This document shows, in pieces, positions 1 through 8,939 of a DNA stretch of 64,000 nt. The DNA comes from Bacteroides luti. Its GTDB lineage: Bacteria; Bacteroidota; Bacteroidia; Bacteroidales; Bacteroidaceae. Under the pieces are notes generated by a model that saw nothing but the letters and a program-made list of their open reading frames with translations, had not been told where the DNA came from and made no database searches. The stretch lies in the NCBI RefSeq assembly GCF_900128905.1, contig NZ_FQTV01000016.1, forward strand, positions 1-64,000, in the 5' to 3' direction. A program made the position numbers and the translations under genes. Numbering within the stretch: the stretch's first letter is position 1; every line of letters begins with the position of its first letter.

Positions 1-212
1 GTTTGAGGAACCCAAAAGTTCATTCCCCAGGGAAGGGCTATGGCAGGATAGGTATTACCGGTTGATAACTCATAAGTAGACTGGCTGCCAATCAATGGAT
101 TGACGTAATCTACCGGAGAAAACGAATCACTGCTGGCTAAAACAGAGAAAGGTTTCCCAATCCAGCACAACATTACAACAATAATAATTGTAGTTCTAAT
201 ATTATTTCTCAT
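1..212 (-). CDS. GH92 family alpha-mannosidase, N-terminal fragment
   Basis: Only the first 70 codons are inside the window; the gene continues past position 1. The ATG at 212 opens a hydrophobic signal peptide (IIIVVMLCWIG, then a likely cut near VLASS). It is followed by DYVNPLIGS and GNTYPAIALPWGMNFW, which match the conserved start of the GH92 catalytic region. GH92 enzymes are calcium-dependent exo-alpha-mannosidases, periplasmic or surface-bound in Bacteroides, and trim mannose from N-glycans. The gene follows the sialic acid cluster on the same strand, after a hairpin, so it fits the N-glycan theme. The family call is firm for so short a piece; the linkage specificity cannot be judged. 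Confidence 0.85.
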   Translation of the reverse strand, partial: MRNNIRTTIIIVVMLCWIGKPFSVLASSDSFSPVDYVNPLIGSQSTYELSTGNTYPAIALPWGMNFWVPQ

Positions 213-351
213 GGCATTTATAAAATCAATTAATATTCAAAGGGCTATATCAACAATATCTTGCAAAATAAATGCTTTTTAATTTCCCCTGCAATTAAAA
301 TAATAAAAAGAGAGGGCCATATTATTAAAATACAATAAGAGTTATATAATA

Positions 352-394
352 AAAGCCAATCCACACAAATCAAAGATATATGCAGATTGGCTTT
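352..394 (-). terminator. Hairpin between the yhcH-like gene and the GH92 gene
   Basis: AAAGCCAATC (352-361) pairs perfectly with GATTGGCTTT (385-394), a 10-bp stem with a 23-nt loop. On the minus strand it is followed by a T-rich stretch (TTTTATTATA). It lies 48 bp after the YhcH stop codon and so could end the nan transcript. The large loop makes it a moderate candidate. Confidence 0.5.
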
Positions 395-441
395 ACGAAT
401 GAACTATTTTTAATGATTATATAAGTTCTATGAGAGTTCAA

Positions 442-888
442 TCAGATTTTTACTTTTGCAATCAGTTTTCTGATTTTACCTTCTCCAATAACCGGGGCGT
501 GAGCATCTTCAGGATATACCAATACAAATTCACCTGGATTAATATCAACATAAGTGGTTGGTGTATCTGAATAAAGAGCACAATCACCCTCTTTACTATA
601 AGGTTTAGTTTCTTCTTTCAGATCTTCAGTTGCTTTCCAACCGATAGTTTCTTTTCCTTCGAGCAAGATATGCACATCAATATAGTCGTGATGCAATTCC
701 AAGACCTGCTTATCTCTTGCCACACAAGTTGGATTCACATTGTTGATAAACAAGTTATCACCATCAATTTCAATACGACCTAGCTCTGCATTTAATAAAT
801 CGTGCGACTTTACATAATCAAATAGTTTAGGAAAAAGAGGATGAAGCGATTCTATCCTTTTACTGTTCTGCAAATTAGATACTACCAT
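442..888 (-). CDS. YhcH/YjgK/YiaL family protein (sialic acid locus)
   Basis: A 148-residue protein that matches the usual length of the YhcH/YjgK/YiaL (EbgC-like, DUF386) family. Visible family features are the central LELHHDYIDVHILLEGKETIGW block and the C-terminal PGEFVLVYPEDAHAP block, whose His and acidic residues form the cupin-type metal pocket in this family. No signal peptide is present, so it is cytoplasmic. In E. coli the homologue yhcH belongs to the nan sialic acid regulon; its exact reaction is not settled, with a role in sugar anomer or epimer handling proposed. Here it is the last gene of the nan transcript, 26 bp after the transporter gene, which supports a role in sialic acid or ManNAc handling. 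Confidence 0.85.
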   Translation of the reverse strand: MVVSNLQNSKRIESLHPLFPKLFDYVKSHDLLNAELGRIEIDGDNLFINNVNPTCVARDKQVLELHHDYIDVHILLEGKETIGWKATEDLKEETKPYSKEGDCALYSDTPTTYVDINPGEFVLVYPEDAHAPVIGEGKIRKLIAKVKI

Positions 889-914
889 AATTTCTATATT
901 TTATTGGTTACTAA

Positions 915-2150
915 TTAATCCACATTATCTGCTTTTGGCCTAAGGAATGACAACTGCAATATTAATGCAACCAGAACAACGCCTCCCAACATAGAGAAGC
1001 CTAAACCCAGATTACCACCATCTGTCCATTTTCCAAGTAACTGAGTAACTGAAGCACCGGCAAACACTCCAACCATATTCATTATTCCATAAGCGGTTGC
1101 ACGTTGTTTTGCAGAAACAAACTGGCAGAGAATTGGCATATTGTTGGCATCGAACATACCGTAACCAACGCCAAATAACATTCCTGCACCAATCACACCA
1201 ACAAAGCTATGCCCAAATCCAAGTAAAAGCAATGAAGGGATAGTCAGTCCCAAACCAATTGCACCGGTATAGACGCGCCCGCGAATATTCTTCTGAACCC
1301 ATCTGTCAGAAAGAATACCACCCACAATAACACCTATAAAAGATGAAACAGCAATGGTAAATGTTGATATCGGACCTGCTTGTGACATTGGTAATCCTAA
1401 GTTTTCAGAGAAAAGAGTAGGAAGCCAATTCTTAGTAGCCCATCCCGGAAGACTAGGAGCTGCAAAATAGATCAGGATTATCCAGAAAGCAATATTGCTG
1501 AACAATAAAGATAATCCTTTGAAAACCGGAGTCTTCTCTCCTGAATCTTTTAAAGATATCTTTTTTACCTTAATGTGATTAGGATTTTCGTGCAAGAAGA
1601 AAATCAGAATCAGAGAATATACAATACCAATAATACCAAACCAATGAAAGGCACTTTGCCAGGAGAAAGCAGCAGCAACAGTTGCACCAAATCCTCCAAT
1701 GGCTTGCCCGGTATAAAGTCCGGTCATATGTATACCAATAGCCAATGAGCGTGTTTTATCCTGATGCCAGTCGGCTATTAATGATAGAGCTGAAGGTATA
1801 TATAGCGCCTCACTGATACCCATTAAACCACGCAATACATAGAGTTGAGAATAATTTTCTGTAAATCCCATCATAAATGTTACTGCCGACCAAACAAACA
1901 AACTTCCTAAAAGAAGCCATTTACGATTTAATCTATCGGCTATCATTCCGGCAACCGGGCTCATGATACCATATATCCACAGGAATACAGCCATCAAAGC
2001 GCCAAAAGCTTCCGCTTTATTCAGCTCTATAATATCAACTTTCATTGCTTGTTGCATAGTAGAAAGCATTTGTCGGTCCATATAGTTCAACAAAGCTACA
2101 ACCCACAACAGACCAACAACTACCCAAGGGTAAATCTTACTGTTTTTCAT
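915..2150 (-). CDS. nanT: MFS transporter, probable sialic acid permease (NanT-like)
   Basis: A 411-residue major facilitator protein with about 12 hydrophobic segments. LLNYMDRQMLSTM in the first helix and GMIADRLNRKWLL in the loop after helix 2 (the MFS signature GxxxDRxxRR) are clear. It resembles the anion:cation symporter/NanT branch of MFS, which in Bacteroides fragilis and Tannerella forsythia moves N-acetylneuraminate across the inner membrane. Its place between the O-acetylesterase and the YhcH gene in a sialic acid locus sets the likely substrate. A related hexuronate-type substrate cannot be excluded from sequence alone. The start at MKNSKIYPW is the natural one. Confidence 0.8.
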   Translation of the reverse strand: MKNSKIYPWVVVGLLWVVALLNYMDRQMLSTMQQAMKVDIIELNKAEAFGALMAVFLWIYGIMSPVAGMIADRLNRKWLLLGSLFVWSAVTFMMGFTENYSQLYVLRGLMGISEALYIPSALSLIADWHQDKTRSLAIGIHMTGLYTGQAIGGFGATVAAAFSWQSAFHWFGIIGIVYSLILIFFLHENPNHIKVKKISLKDSGEKTPVFKGLSLLFSNIAFWIILIYFAAPSLPGWATKNWLPTLFSENLGLPMSQAGPISTFTIAVSSFIGVIVGGILSDRWVQKNIRGRVYTGAIGLGLTIPSLLLLGFGHSFVGVIGAGMLFGVGYGMFDANNMPILCQFVSAKQRATAYGIMNMVGVFAGASVTQLLGKWTDGGNLGLGFSMLGGVVLVALILQLSFLRPKADNVD

Positions 2151-2167
2151 TACTATTTATTTATTAT

Positions 2168-4231
2168 TTATTTACTTTGAAAAGTGGAAGCAGGCAAACC
2201 GTCGCTATTTACTAAATTAGCACGGGTAAAAGGTTGCCAGCCATAGCGGACTGATTCTGGTTTTTCAACCTTATCCGACCATATTTTAACCATATCTCCA
2301 ACAATTTCGGCCTTAGCAGGATAATAAACTTTATCAGCTCCGGCAATCTCAAAAGTGCGCAACGGTTTCTTATCAGAGGAAGAAAGTCCGTGAGCATAAT
2401 CAAATGTGATGTAAGCTACACTTTCTTTGAATGACACCGAACGGAATAACGGTCCGGAAGGAGTAACATTCTCTATACTGTAAACACGGTTCAAAGTCCA
2501 GCGTCCTGCACGTTCACCTATTTCTTTTTTCATTCTTGGATGAACATCCAAGGAATCTCCCTTATCACTCGAAACTACCATATATGTGTTTGGAATAGCA
2601 TCCATAAGTCTTCGTTGAGCATCACGGAACCAAGGCCAACTTGGGCGATTCAGACTTGAAAGCTGCACATAGATGAAAGGAAGACTGGAGTTGTTCCAGT
2701 TTTTCCGCCAGCTATTCACCATCATTGGGAAAAGCTTTTCATAGAGTTCCATATTATGCGCATTCGATTCCCCCTGATACCAAACCACACCTTTAATTGG
2801 ATATTGAGCAAGCGGAAGAATACCCGATTCGAACAAGTAGCAAGGTTCGTACGGATGACGTTGCAACTTATTCTTAGCCTGTTTTACATTAAGAGCAGCC
2901 CGTCCGCGAACCCAATCCTGTATCATATCGTTATTCGTATAGTCTTCCAGCATATCAGGAAGTTCGTATTGCAATGTGCGACGATCAATCCATGATTCAC
3001 AAGGTGAACCTCCCACAGCATTGTTTATTAGTCCAACCGGAACGCCCAGACTATCCGCCAGCATTTTCCCGAAATGGTAACCGATAGCAGAAAAAGATGC
3101 CGCATTTTCAGGTGTACATTCTTTCCAAACGGTTCCTTTGTAATATTGCAAACGGCTCAAGGAATCAAGTACACTTGCATCCCATTCCACTGCATTAGTT
3201 TCCCAACGGGGTTTCATATCGAAAAGGCGGATATTTGAGTTCTTTGCTCCGGCAATATCTTCTTTTGCTGTGACGGCCTGTTTAAGCATAAATGCCATGT
3301 TCGACTGTCCGGAACAAATCCATACCTCTCCAACCAGTACATTCTTATATAACAGTGATTTACTCTTGGCACGAATAGCCAATGTATATGGGCCACCAGC
3401 CTTAAGTGGATTAAGAGTTGTGTTCCATTTACCATTTTCGGCAGCTTTGGTTGTCTGCTTCTGACCATTTATCTCTATAGTCACCTTTTCTCCAGCGTCA
3501 GCAATACCAGAGATATTAAGAGGTATATCCCGCTGCAAAACCATATTATCGGAATAGACCATCGGCATTTGCAAACCTCCATAATTCCCGGTAAGAGTAG
3601 AATATACTGCTTTCGCCAATATTCCAGCACCTTCCACATTAGGATGAAGAGCGTCGGGAAGAAGATCGGGACGATTAAAAAGCCCTTCTTCAAAGTCAAT
3701 CAATCCAACGTTTGCATAAGTTGCAATATTTTCAATTGCCTGCTGAATCTGTCCATACCAATCGCGGGTACCAGAGCGAAAGCGCTTATGAAGATGTGTA
3801 ATAGGTGACAATCGGCAAATCCATATCTTACATTTTGGATTTACACTGCGGAAAGAATCTATCAAAGCTCGGTAATCAGTTATAAATTCATCACGATAGT
3901 TTGGCCAGTCGCGGGGATCAGTATCATTCAATCCCAAGTGAATAATAACTCTGCCGGCTGCAAAATTCATTGCTGCACGAAACTCCTCTTGCTGCATATA
4001 AGGACGATGCCCATGATTCAAGAGCGTTGCTCCGCTTTTCCCAAAGTTTCCCACCTCGTAATCGGTACCGAGCATTCTCTGCAACTGAAACGGATAAGCA
4101 TTAACTTCCCTGTCGGGGAGCAAGTAACCAAAAGTTACGCTATTTCCCACACAAGCTACCCTGATTTTCTCTTTGGCAAAAAGAGAAATTGTACAAGTAA
4201 AGAATAAGAATAAGAAAATCTTTTTCATCAT
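2168..4231 (-). CDS. nanS: Two-domain sialate O-acetylesterase (NanS-like)
   Basis: A 687-residue secreted esterase with a signal peptide at residues 1-19 (ending LFAK). It carries two separate SGNH-hydrolase modules. The N-terminal GDSL module shows GNSVTFGY (nucleophile Ser31), a GLND block near 100 and a DALHPN block near 193-198. The C-terminal sialate O-acetylesterase module shows SGQSNM near 308 and GVVWYQGESN near 480. A beta-sandwich region (MVYSDNMVLQRD) lies between them. This double layout matches Bacteroides/Tannerella NanS-type enzymes that remove O-acetyl groups so sialidase can act. It lies 12 bp before another SGNH esterase gene and 17 bp from nanT, clearly one operon. Confidence 0.85.
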   Translation of the reverse strand: MMKKIFLFLFFTCTISLFAKEKIRVACVGNSVTFGYLLPDREVNAYPFQLQRMLGTDYEVGNFGKSGATLLNHGHRPYMQQEEFRAAMNFAAGRVIIHLGLNDTDPRDWPNYRDEFITDYRALIDSFRSVNPKCKIWICRLSPITHLHKRFRSGTRDWYGQIQQAIENIATYANVGLIDFEEGLFNRPDLLPDALHPNVEGAGILAKAVYSTLTGNYGGLQMPMVYSDNMVLQRDIPLNISGIADAGEKVTIEINGQKQTTKAAENGKWNTTLNPLKAGGPYTLAIRAKSKSLLYKNVLVGEVWICSGQSNMAFMLKQAVTAKEDIAGAKNSNIRLFDMKPRWETNAVEWDASVLDSLSRLQYYKGTVWKECTPENAASFSAIGYHFGKMLADSLGVPVGLINNAVGGSPCESWIDRRTLQYELPDMLEDYTNNDMIQDWVRGRAALNVKQAKNKLQRHPYEPCYLFESGILPLAQYPIKGVVWYQGESNAHNMELYEKLFPMMVNSWRKNWNNSSLPFIYVQLSSLNRPSWPWFRDAQRRLMDAIPNTYMVVSSDKGDSLDVHPRMKKEIGERAGRWTLNRVYSIENVTPSGPLFRSVSFKESVAYITFDYAHGLSSSDKKPLRTFEIAGADKVYYPAKAEIVGDMVKIWSDKVEKPESVRYGWQPFTRANLVNSDGLPASTFQSK

Positions 4232-4243
4232 CTTGCCATATAA

Positions 4244-4909
4244 TTAATTTACATACTGTTTAATCAAATCGCGCCATAGCAAATAGCCCTTACCAAGCAA
4301 GTGAAGCCCATCATTTGATAAGTCCGAACGCATTTTACCAGTTGCCTTGTCTACAAAATGAGAATATAAATCAATATAAAAGACTTTTTTATCTTTAGCC
4401 AGTTCTACCAATCTACTATTTAAATCTACCACGACTTTTCCTTTGGAAGTATGTGATTGAAACATGTTATATACATCGCTTACCGGAAGTACGCTCTGCA
4501 AATAAATTTTAGTACGGGGCGAATCGGATTGTATCTTTTCAATAATACGTTTGACACCTCCTGCAATACTATCGGCAGAAGTCCCTCTGGATACGTCATT
4601 GATTCCGATTAATAGAAACAACTTGGCGGGTTTGCCTTTTACAATAGGGTACAAACGATCGTATACACCGTCGCAAATATCTCCACTGATTCCACGATTC
4701 TTTATATGCGGATTATCAAATAATTCAGCCCATTCACAGCCATTTGTAATACTATTGCCTAGAAAGATAATATCTTTGGGCGAAGTGTGCAGTGCTTCAA
4801 ACAAAGAGGCACGTTGCTCATAGAAGGTAGAATATTTTCTTTTCTGAGCAGATACAGAAGTAAATACAAAAATCAATACTGCAAATAAATATATCTTTTT
4901 CATTGCCAT
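4244..4909 (-). CDS. SGNH/GDSL-family esterase
   Basis: A 221-residue secreted hydrolase with a signal peptide at residues 1-21 (ending SVSAQ). Block I is FLGNSITNG (nucleophile Ser53), block III is the GINDVSRG region near 100, and block V is SNDGLHL near 198-204 with the catalytic Asp and His. It is compact, with a single domain, and resembles GDSL esterases next to GH20 and GH33 genes in Bacteroides glycan loci. The likely role is removal of acyl groups from host glycans, perhaps complementing the larger NanS-like esterase next to it. The exact substrate is inferred from context only. It lies 4 bp after the GH20 gene. Confidence 0.8.
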   Translation of the reverse strand: MAMKKIYLFAVLIFVFTSVSAQKRKYSTFYEQRASLFEALHTSPKDIIFLGNSITNGCEWAELFDNPHIKNRGISGDICDGVYDRLYPIVKGKPAKLFLLIGINDVSRGTSADSIAGGVKRIIEKIQSDSPRTKIYLQSVLPVSDVYNMFQSHTSKGKVVVDLNSRLVELAKDKKVFYIDLYSHFVDKATGKMRSDLSNDGLHLLGKGYLLWRDLIKQYVN

Positions 4910-4913
4910 TAAT

Positions 4914-6956
4914 TTATAGTTTCGCTTTATCAGGTGAATAGATCAATCCATCTACCGCCTTATCTCCATTGGGAGTAACAAAAACAACAGTAAACTGCCA
5001 TTTAACCAATCTAACTTCCGGTAAAGAGAATTTCCCTACGGGAAGTTTCAGAAAGACTTTATTCCATCCCTTGTTTAGATGCACCATTAAAGGAGGACGT
5101 GCCACGCAGTTCTCATTACCAAGAGGTATTTCATTACTCTTTTCCTTATGGGTAGCCGTCCAAACCGGTGGTTTAATTTCATTGTCATTGAGCCATATAC
5201 GACTTCCCTTATAATCCCATTTTCCTTGAAGAGGCGATAAATCCATCTCCGACCGACTATAGTTCTGAAACTCCACCCATAGTCCTACATCTTGTTTCTT
5301 TGGAGACCATACCCATGTCCAGGCATAAGCCGTAGAGTTTTCTTTGGGATCTTTATAAAACGAAGGAACAAACGTTCCCCATACATGCCGTAAATAAATG
5401 CCTGCACCTATTGCCTGGCGAGTTCCGTACTCTTTTCCATTATACAGATAACTTGCTTTCAGCTCATGTTCCGGAGGAAAAACCTTTATCAAATCACCAT
5501 CATTAGGGAAAGCATCAGTAATATTCCATTTCACATTCGTCTGCTTTACATAAGCAAACGGGTATCCTTTGAAGGAGTGTTCCTTATGCCAGATCATCCT
5601 TCGCTCAAAGTCGGCAAATTCTTTAAACTCTTTTGTATCTTCCTTTGGAAGTATCACGCCGTTTCCATCAAAATATTCCGAGCCGCCACCCAGCCAAGAG
5701 CGTTCTGCAAAGGCCAGTACATTTGGATAAAAGTTATTTTCGAGTATCATGTTTTGCTCGGGAACTACCAAGCGGTCGTGCCACATTCCCATAATACCTC
5801 CCGCAATATCATCACTTCCTTGTGACTGATTGTATATGCGACTGTTATAAAGTGCCACTATATCTCCAAACGTATCAAAGTGGTTCAGGTAATGAAATTT
5901 GGAATCAATAGCAGGAATACCTTTCTGAGCTTTTCCACGATAACTCCACAGATGAGTCATGTCTATCTCACCCGGTTTATACTGCCAACCGGGATTCCAG
6001 GATATAACTTTCTTTCCTTTTGCGCGAACGTAAGCCACCATCTCAGGGGCAAAAGTCTTATTGGTAAACTGCACTTCGTCCGTACCAATATGCAACCAGG
6101 GCACGTCAAACGTTTCACAAACTTCGTCCACCAATCGTTTAAGAATCACCATTCCTTCGGGGCTTTGCATATCACATTTAAAAGTACGAACAAAAGCCGC
6201 ACTGTGCCCCGGCATATCAATTTCAGGAATCAGCATCACGTTGTACTGTTTACAGAAAGAGACCAGTTCTTTTGCCTCATTCAATGTGTAATATTTCCCT
6301 GGCATACGAGTAACATTAACACTATCATTCAGTGCCGGATATATTTTGCTTTCAAGTCTCCACGCCTGGTTCTCGGTAAGATGCCAGTGAAAAACATTAA
6401 TCTTATAGCGGGAAAGTATTGCTATTTCCTTCTTTAGTTCAGGAAGTGAAATGTAACTCCGTCCTACATCTTGCAGAAATCCACGGATGCGGAACGACGG
6501 CCAATCCGTAATCAAACAACCTTCGAAACAGGCTTTTTTCCCATTTCTGTTCTTTAACTGACGAAGAGTCTGAATAGCCCAGTAAACGCCTTTTGAGGAA
6601 ACAGCCTCAACTGTAATTTTATTATTGGTAACTTCAAGTCGGTAAGCCTCATCAGCGTTGAGTGTTACTCCCTGGAGACTGTTTATAAGCCGGACTTCTA
6701 TTTTCTGTTTTGCCCGAGGATTCACCTTTCCCCCTACTTCCCGGATAAAATCTTCCCATTCAGCTTGCAGTACTGATGTAGAAATACAAATATTGCCTAT
6801 GTTAAACTGCTGCCCATTAGCTGTAAGTTGTTGCGGTTTTGGCAAAAGATGAGTAATGCCCGCACGTACCGGAGAGACAAGTGGACAACTAAAAAGAAGA
6901 ATAAAAAAGAAGAAAAGGATTTTTATGAGAGAAGACAACGGCTGTTTACTCTGCAT
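4914..6956 (-). CDS. GH20 beta-N-acetylhexosaminidase
   Basis: GH20 exo-enzyme that removes terminal GlcNAc or GalNAc from glycans, secreted to the periplasm or surface. I place the start at Met 6956 because MQSKQPLSSLIKILFF opens a proper signal peptide (to about VRAG). The reading frame is open to an ATG at 7058, but that would add 34 residues before the signal and would contain a strong hairpin. A GH20b-type N-terminal domain is followed by the catalytic barrel: FHWHLTENQAWRLE, the IPEIDMPGHS block, and the catalytic pair in HIGTDEV (Asp293-Glu294 in the 680-residue form). The last 200 residues form a beta-rich accessory region. A phased TGTACA array lies upstream. Confidence 0.88.
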   Translation of the reverse strand: MQSKQPLSSLIKILFFFFILLFSCPLVSPVRAGITHLLPKPQQLTANGQQFNIGNICISTSVLQAEWEDFIREVGGKVNPRAKQKIEVRLINSLQGVTLNADEAYRLEVTNNKITVEAVSSKGVYWAIQTLRQLKNRNGKKACFEGCLITDWPSFRIRGFLQDVGRSYISLPELKKEIAILSRYKINVFHWHLTENQAWRLESKIYPALNDSVNVTRMPGKYYTLNEAKELVSFCKQYNVMLIPEIDMPGHSAAFVRTFKCDMQSPEGMVILKRLVDEVCETFDVPWLHIGTDEVQFTNKTFAPEMVAYVRAKGKKVISWNPGWQYKPGEIDMTHLWSYRGKAQKGIPAIDSKFHYLNHFDTFGDIVALYNSRIYNQSQGSDDIAGGIMGMWHDRLVVPEQNMILENNFYPNVLAFAERSWLGGGSEYFDGNGVILPKEDTKEFKEFADFERRMIWHKEHSFKGYPFAYVKQTNVKWNITDAFPNDGDLIKVFPPEHELKASYLYNGKEYGTRQAIGAGIYLRHVWGTFVPSFYKDPKENSTAYAWTWVWSPKKQDVGLWVEFQNYSRSEMDLSPLQGKWDYKGSRIWLNDNEIKPPVWTATHKEKSNEIPLGNENCVARPPLMVHLNKGWNKVFLKLPVGKFSLPEVRLVKWQFTVVFVTPNGDKAVDGLIYSPDKAKL

Positions 6957-6974
6957 AAAAGAGACATTAGCCCT

Positions 6975-6997
6975 TGCCGCTGAATAATTCAGCGGCA
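6975..6997 (-). promoter_or_regulatory. Strong hairpin in the GH20 leader
   Basis: TGCCGCTGAA and TTCAGCGGCA flank a 3-nt centre, giving a 10-bp perfect stem (11 bp with the inner A/T pair). It ends 18 bp before the preferred GH20 start at 6956. No uridine run follows on either strand, so it is not a classic terminator. It could protect a processed 5' end or affect translation. It also argues against the longer open frame that reads through it. Confidence 0.55.
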
Positions 6998-7182
6998 GGC
7001 ACTTCTGTGTGTTATCAGTAAGTGAAATGTAATGGTGTGTTATAGTATCAAATCCCATTTTATCTTATTCCAATTATATGTAATAAAGCAAACTAAATAC
7101 AGGTAAAATATCCACTTATAACCGATAAATTCAAAAAACTCGCGGGAGTTTATTAATTCATGGCGGATAGAAATTACATCCT

Positions 7183-7254
7183 TGTACAAAAGAATGCAAT
7201 CTTCTGTACAAAAGAATTAATTGTTTTGTACAGAACAATTCAATCTTTTGTACA
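7183..7254. repeat. Phased array of four TGTACA repeats, 22-bp period
   Basis: TGTACA occurs at 7183-7188, 7205-7210, 7227-7232 and 7249-7254, each exactly 22 bp after the last. The flanks are partly conserved: AAAAGAAT follows copies 1 and 2, and CAATCTTt precedes copies 2 and 4. Each core is itself a palindrome that extends to TTTTGTACA or TGTACAAAA. The array fills most of the gap between the GH33 stop (7263) and the GH20 gene. It is read as a regulatory or protein-binding array; no known family is recognised. Confidence 0.85.
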
Positions 7255-7262
7255 GGGGAATA

Positions 7263-8894
7263 TTATTGCTTAACTATATCTTTTAATTTAATGGCCTGAA
7301 ATGTCATCTGAGCCACGCTAGCTTCATAAATAATGCCCACAGTTTCTTTATCTATCATTGTGAGACAGGAATAACCCCAGTTCTCATCTTCATCAAGAAG
7401 TATCTGATTCTCGGGCAACCACGTAAGACCACCATCCAGACTTGCTTTAATTGTAATGTGATGGCGACCTTTTACCGTATTTGGGTTAGAGAATAACAGA
7501 ATATCCTTATTCAGTACATTATCTTTTGCTGCGACTTTAATAAGACTTGCCATACAAACAGGTTCAATCAGCGCACTTCTTGAAGAAGGATGATCAATCC
7601 ATGTTGCTCCCATATCTTTTGTTGTAGCAACGGCACGGCTTCCACCACGATTATCGCGCATATTCAGCATCAGTTCACCCGGTTTAACTTCGGCTACCTG
7701 AGCCTCGGTAGTGTTTGTACGGGCCAGCGTGCTTATCTTCCATGTCTTTCCATGGTCCTTGCTATAGATAATTCCGGCATTAGGAACGCGGGTAGAATCA
7801 ATATATTGAGAAGCAAAAACCAAAGTTCCATCGCTCATGGTGATACCCCTGCCCGGACCTTGCAGCAAGAAATACCAGGAAGGATCTTTTACCTGAGACG
7901 TGATATTGATTGGAGCCGACCAGGTTTTACCATCATCGTCACTCTTTGCCAATACAAGCTGAGCGGTGTGATTTAAATCCATACCAGGATAAGAGCTCCA
8001 CCACGCACGATTATTACCCATTCCATGAGTCCATGCTGCAACAACCCATGCAGTTCCGGTTTTCTCATCAACAAGAATAGCAGGATCTCCTACTCCATTC
8101 TGAGATTTTGGTAGTCCACCATATTCACCAAACGAGAGAGGAAATCTCATCTTTTCCCATGTTTTTCCACCATCCGTACTTCTGCTTAACCCTATATTTA
8201 CATATTCCTGAAGGTCTGCACTATTATTGTGGCGGGCATCGTACACTGCTAAAAGAGTTCCCTTATTAGTAGTAGCAATTCCCGGAATACGGTAAGCATT
8301 AACACCGTCATCTCCGGCATGGCGAACACCTACACCCATCAAATGCTGAACTGGTTCTGTTTCAAATACCATTGGTGCAGCTTTTCCATCAAGCGACACT
8401 TCTGCAATTTTCCCGCTAATCTTAGTACTTAATGATGCAGTAGGTTTCATTTCCAGACTAATCCAGAAATAGTTTACACCAGGGAAAAGATTCTGATTGG
8501 CCGAAAGTTTAATTTTATTGGAAAGTTTATCTGTTTTTGACTTCAATACTGAGTAAGACAGATTTGCTGACAATGTTTTGCCCGGTTCATCACGAGAGAT
8601 GTATGGCTGAGGGAAAAAAGTATTCTTTTTCTCGTTCTGTCTAGCCTCAGTACCACCATAATAAAGCTTCACCGACTTAATCTCACTAAGCGGCACATTC
8701 TTGTTTAATGTAAGCGTTACATAATCAAGCGAACGACTCTCTTTGGCATTAAGACGAATATAATAAAGAGCATTATCTTGTCTTTCTATAAGAACAGGTA
8801 TTTGAGTTTCCTTTACTTTAACTGTGTCCTGAGCAAAAGAGTTGATTGTTCCGCCAAATAGCAGAAGGGAGAATAACAATTTTATGCAATTCAT
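7263..8894 (-). CDS. nanH: GH33 exo-alpha-sialidase
   Basis: A 543-residue secreted sialidase with a signal peptide ending near SFAQ (residue 21). Residues 25-170 form the N-terminal carbohydrate-binding-like beta-sandwich seen in Bacteroides NanH. The catalytic propeller starts with YRIPGI at 201-206 (the RIP arginine is Arg202), followed by YDARHNNSADLQE, the usual Asp-bearing substrate loop. Asp-box repeats are visible: STDGGKTW (239-246), SDDDGKTW, SKDHGKTW, TKDMGATW and SLDGGLTW. The enzyme cuts terminal sialic acid from glycoconjugates. It lies between the NanM-like gene (45 bp gap) and the GH20 gene on the same strand. This is one of the firmest calls in the cluster. Confidence 0.95.
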   Translation of the reverse strand: MNCIKLLFSLLLFGGTINSFAQDTVKVKETQIPVLIERQDNALYYIRLNAKESRSLDYVTLTLNKNVPLSEIKSVKLYYGGTEARQNEKKNTFFPQPYISRDEPGKTLSANLSYSVLKSKTDKLSNKIKLSANQNLFPGVNYFWISLEMKPTASLSTKISGKIAEVSLDGKAAPMVFETEPVQHLMGVGVRHAGDDGVNAYRIPGIATTNKGTLLAVYDARHNNSADLQEYVNIGLSRSTDGGKTWEKMRFPLSFGEYGGLPKSQNGVGDPAILVDEKTGTAWVVAAWTHGMGNNRAWWSSYPGMDLNHTAQLVLAKSDDDGKTWSAPINITSQVKDPSWYFLLQGPGRGITMSDGTLVFASQYIDSTRVPNAGIIYSKDHGKTWKISTLARTNTTEAQVAEVKPGELMLNMRDNRGGSRAVATTKDMGATWIDHPSSRSALIEPVCMASLIKVAAKDNVLNKDILLFSNPNTVKGRHHITIKASLDGGLTWLPENQILLDEDENWGYSCLTMIDKETVGIIYEASVAQMTFQAIKLKDIVKQ

Positions 8895-8939
8895 GTCAGT
8901 TTATTGATTTATTAGTTTAATTACAAATATATATAAATA

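Noticed and set aside
442..888. Beta-galactosidase beta subunit (EbgC)
   Set aside because: Same family, but the neighbouring nan genes and absence of any ebgA-like gene favour the YhcH role.
4551..4823. 90-residue plus-strand frame in the SGNH esterase gene
   Set aside because: Antisense shadow of a confident secreted esterase.
5880..6437. 185-residue plus-strand frame inside the GH20 gene
   Set aside because: Antisense to clear GH20 catalytic motifs; composition is that of a shadow frame, with no promoter or ribosome site.
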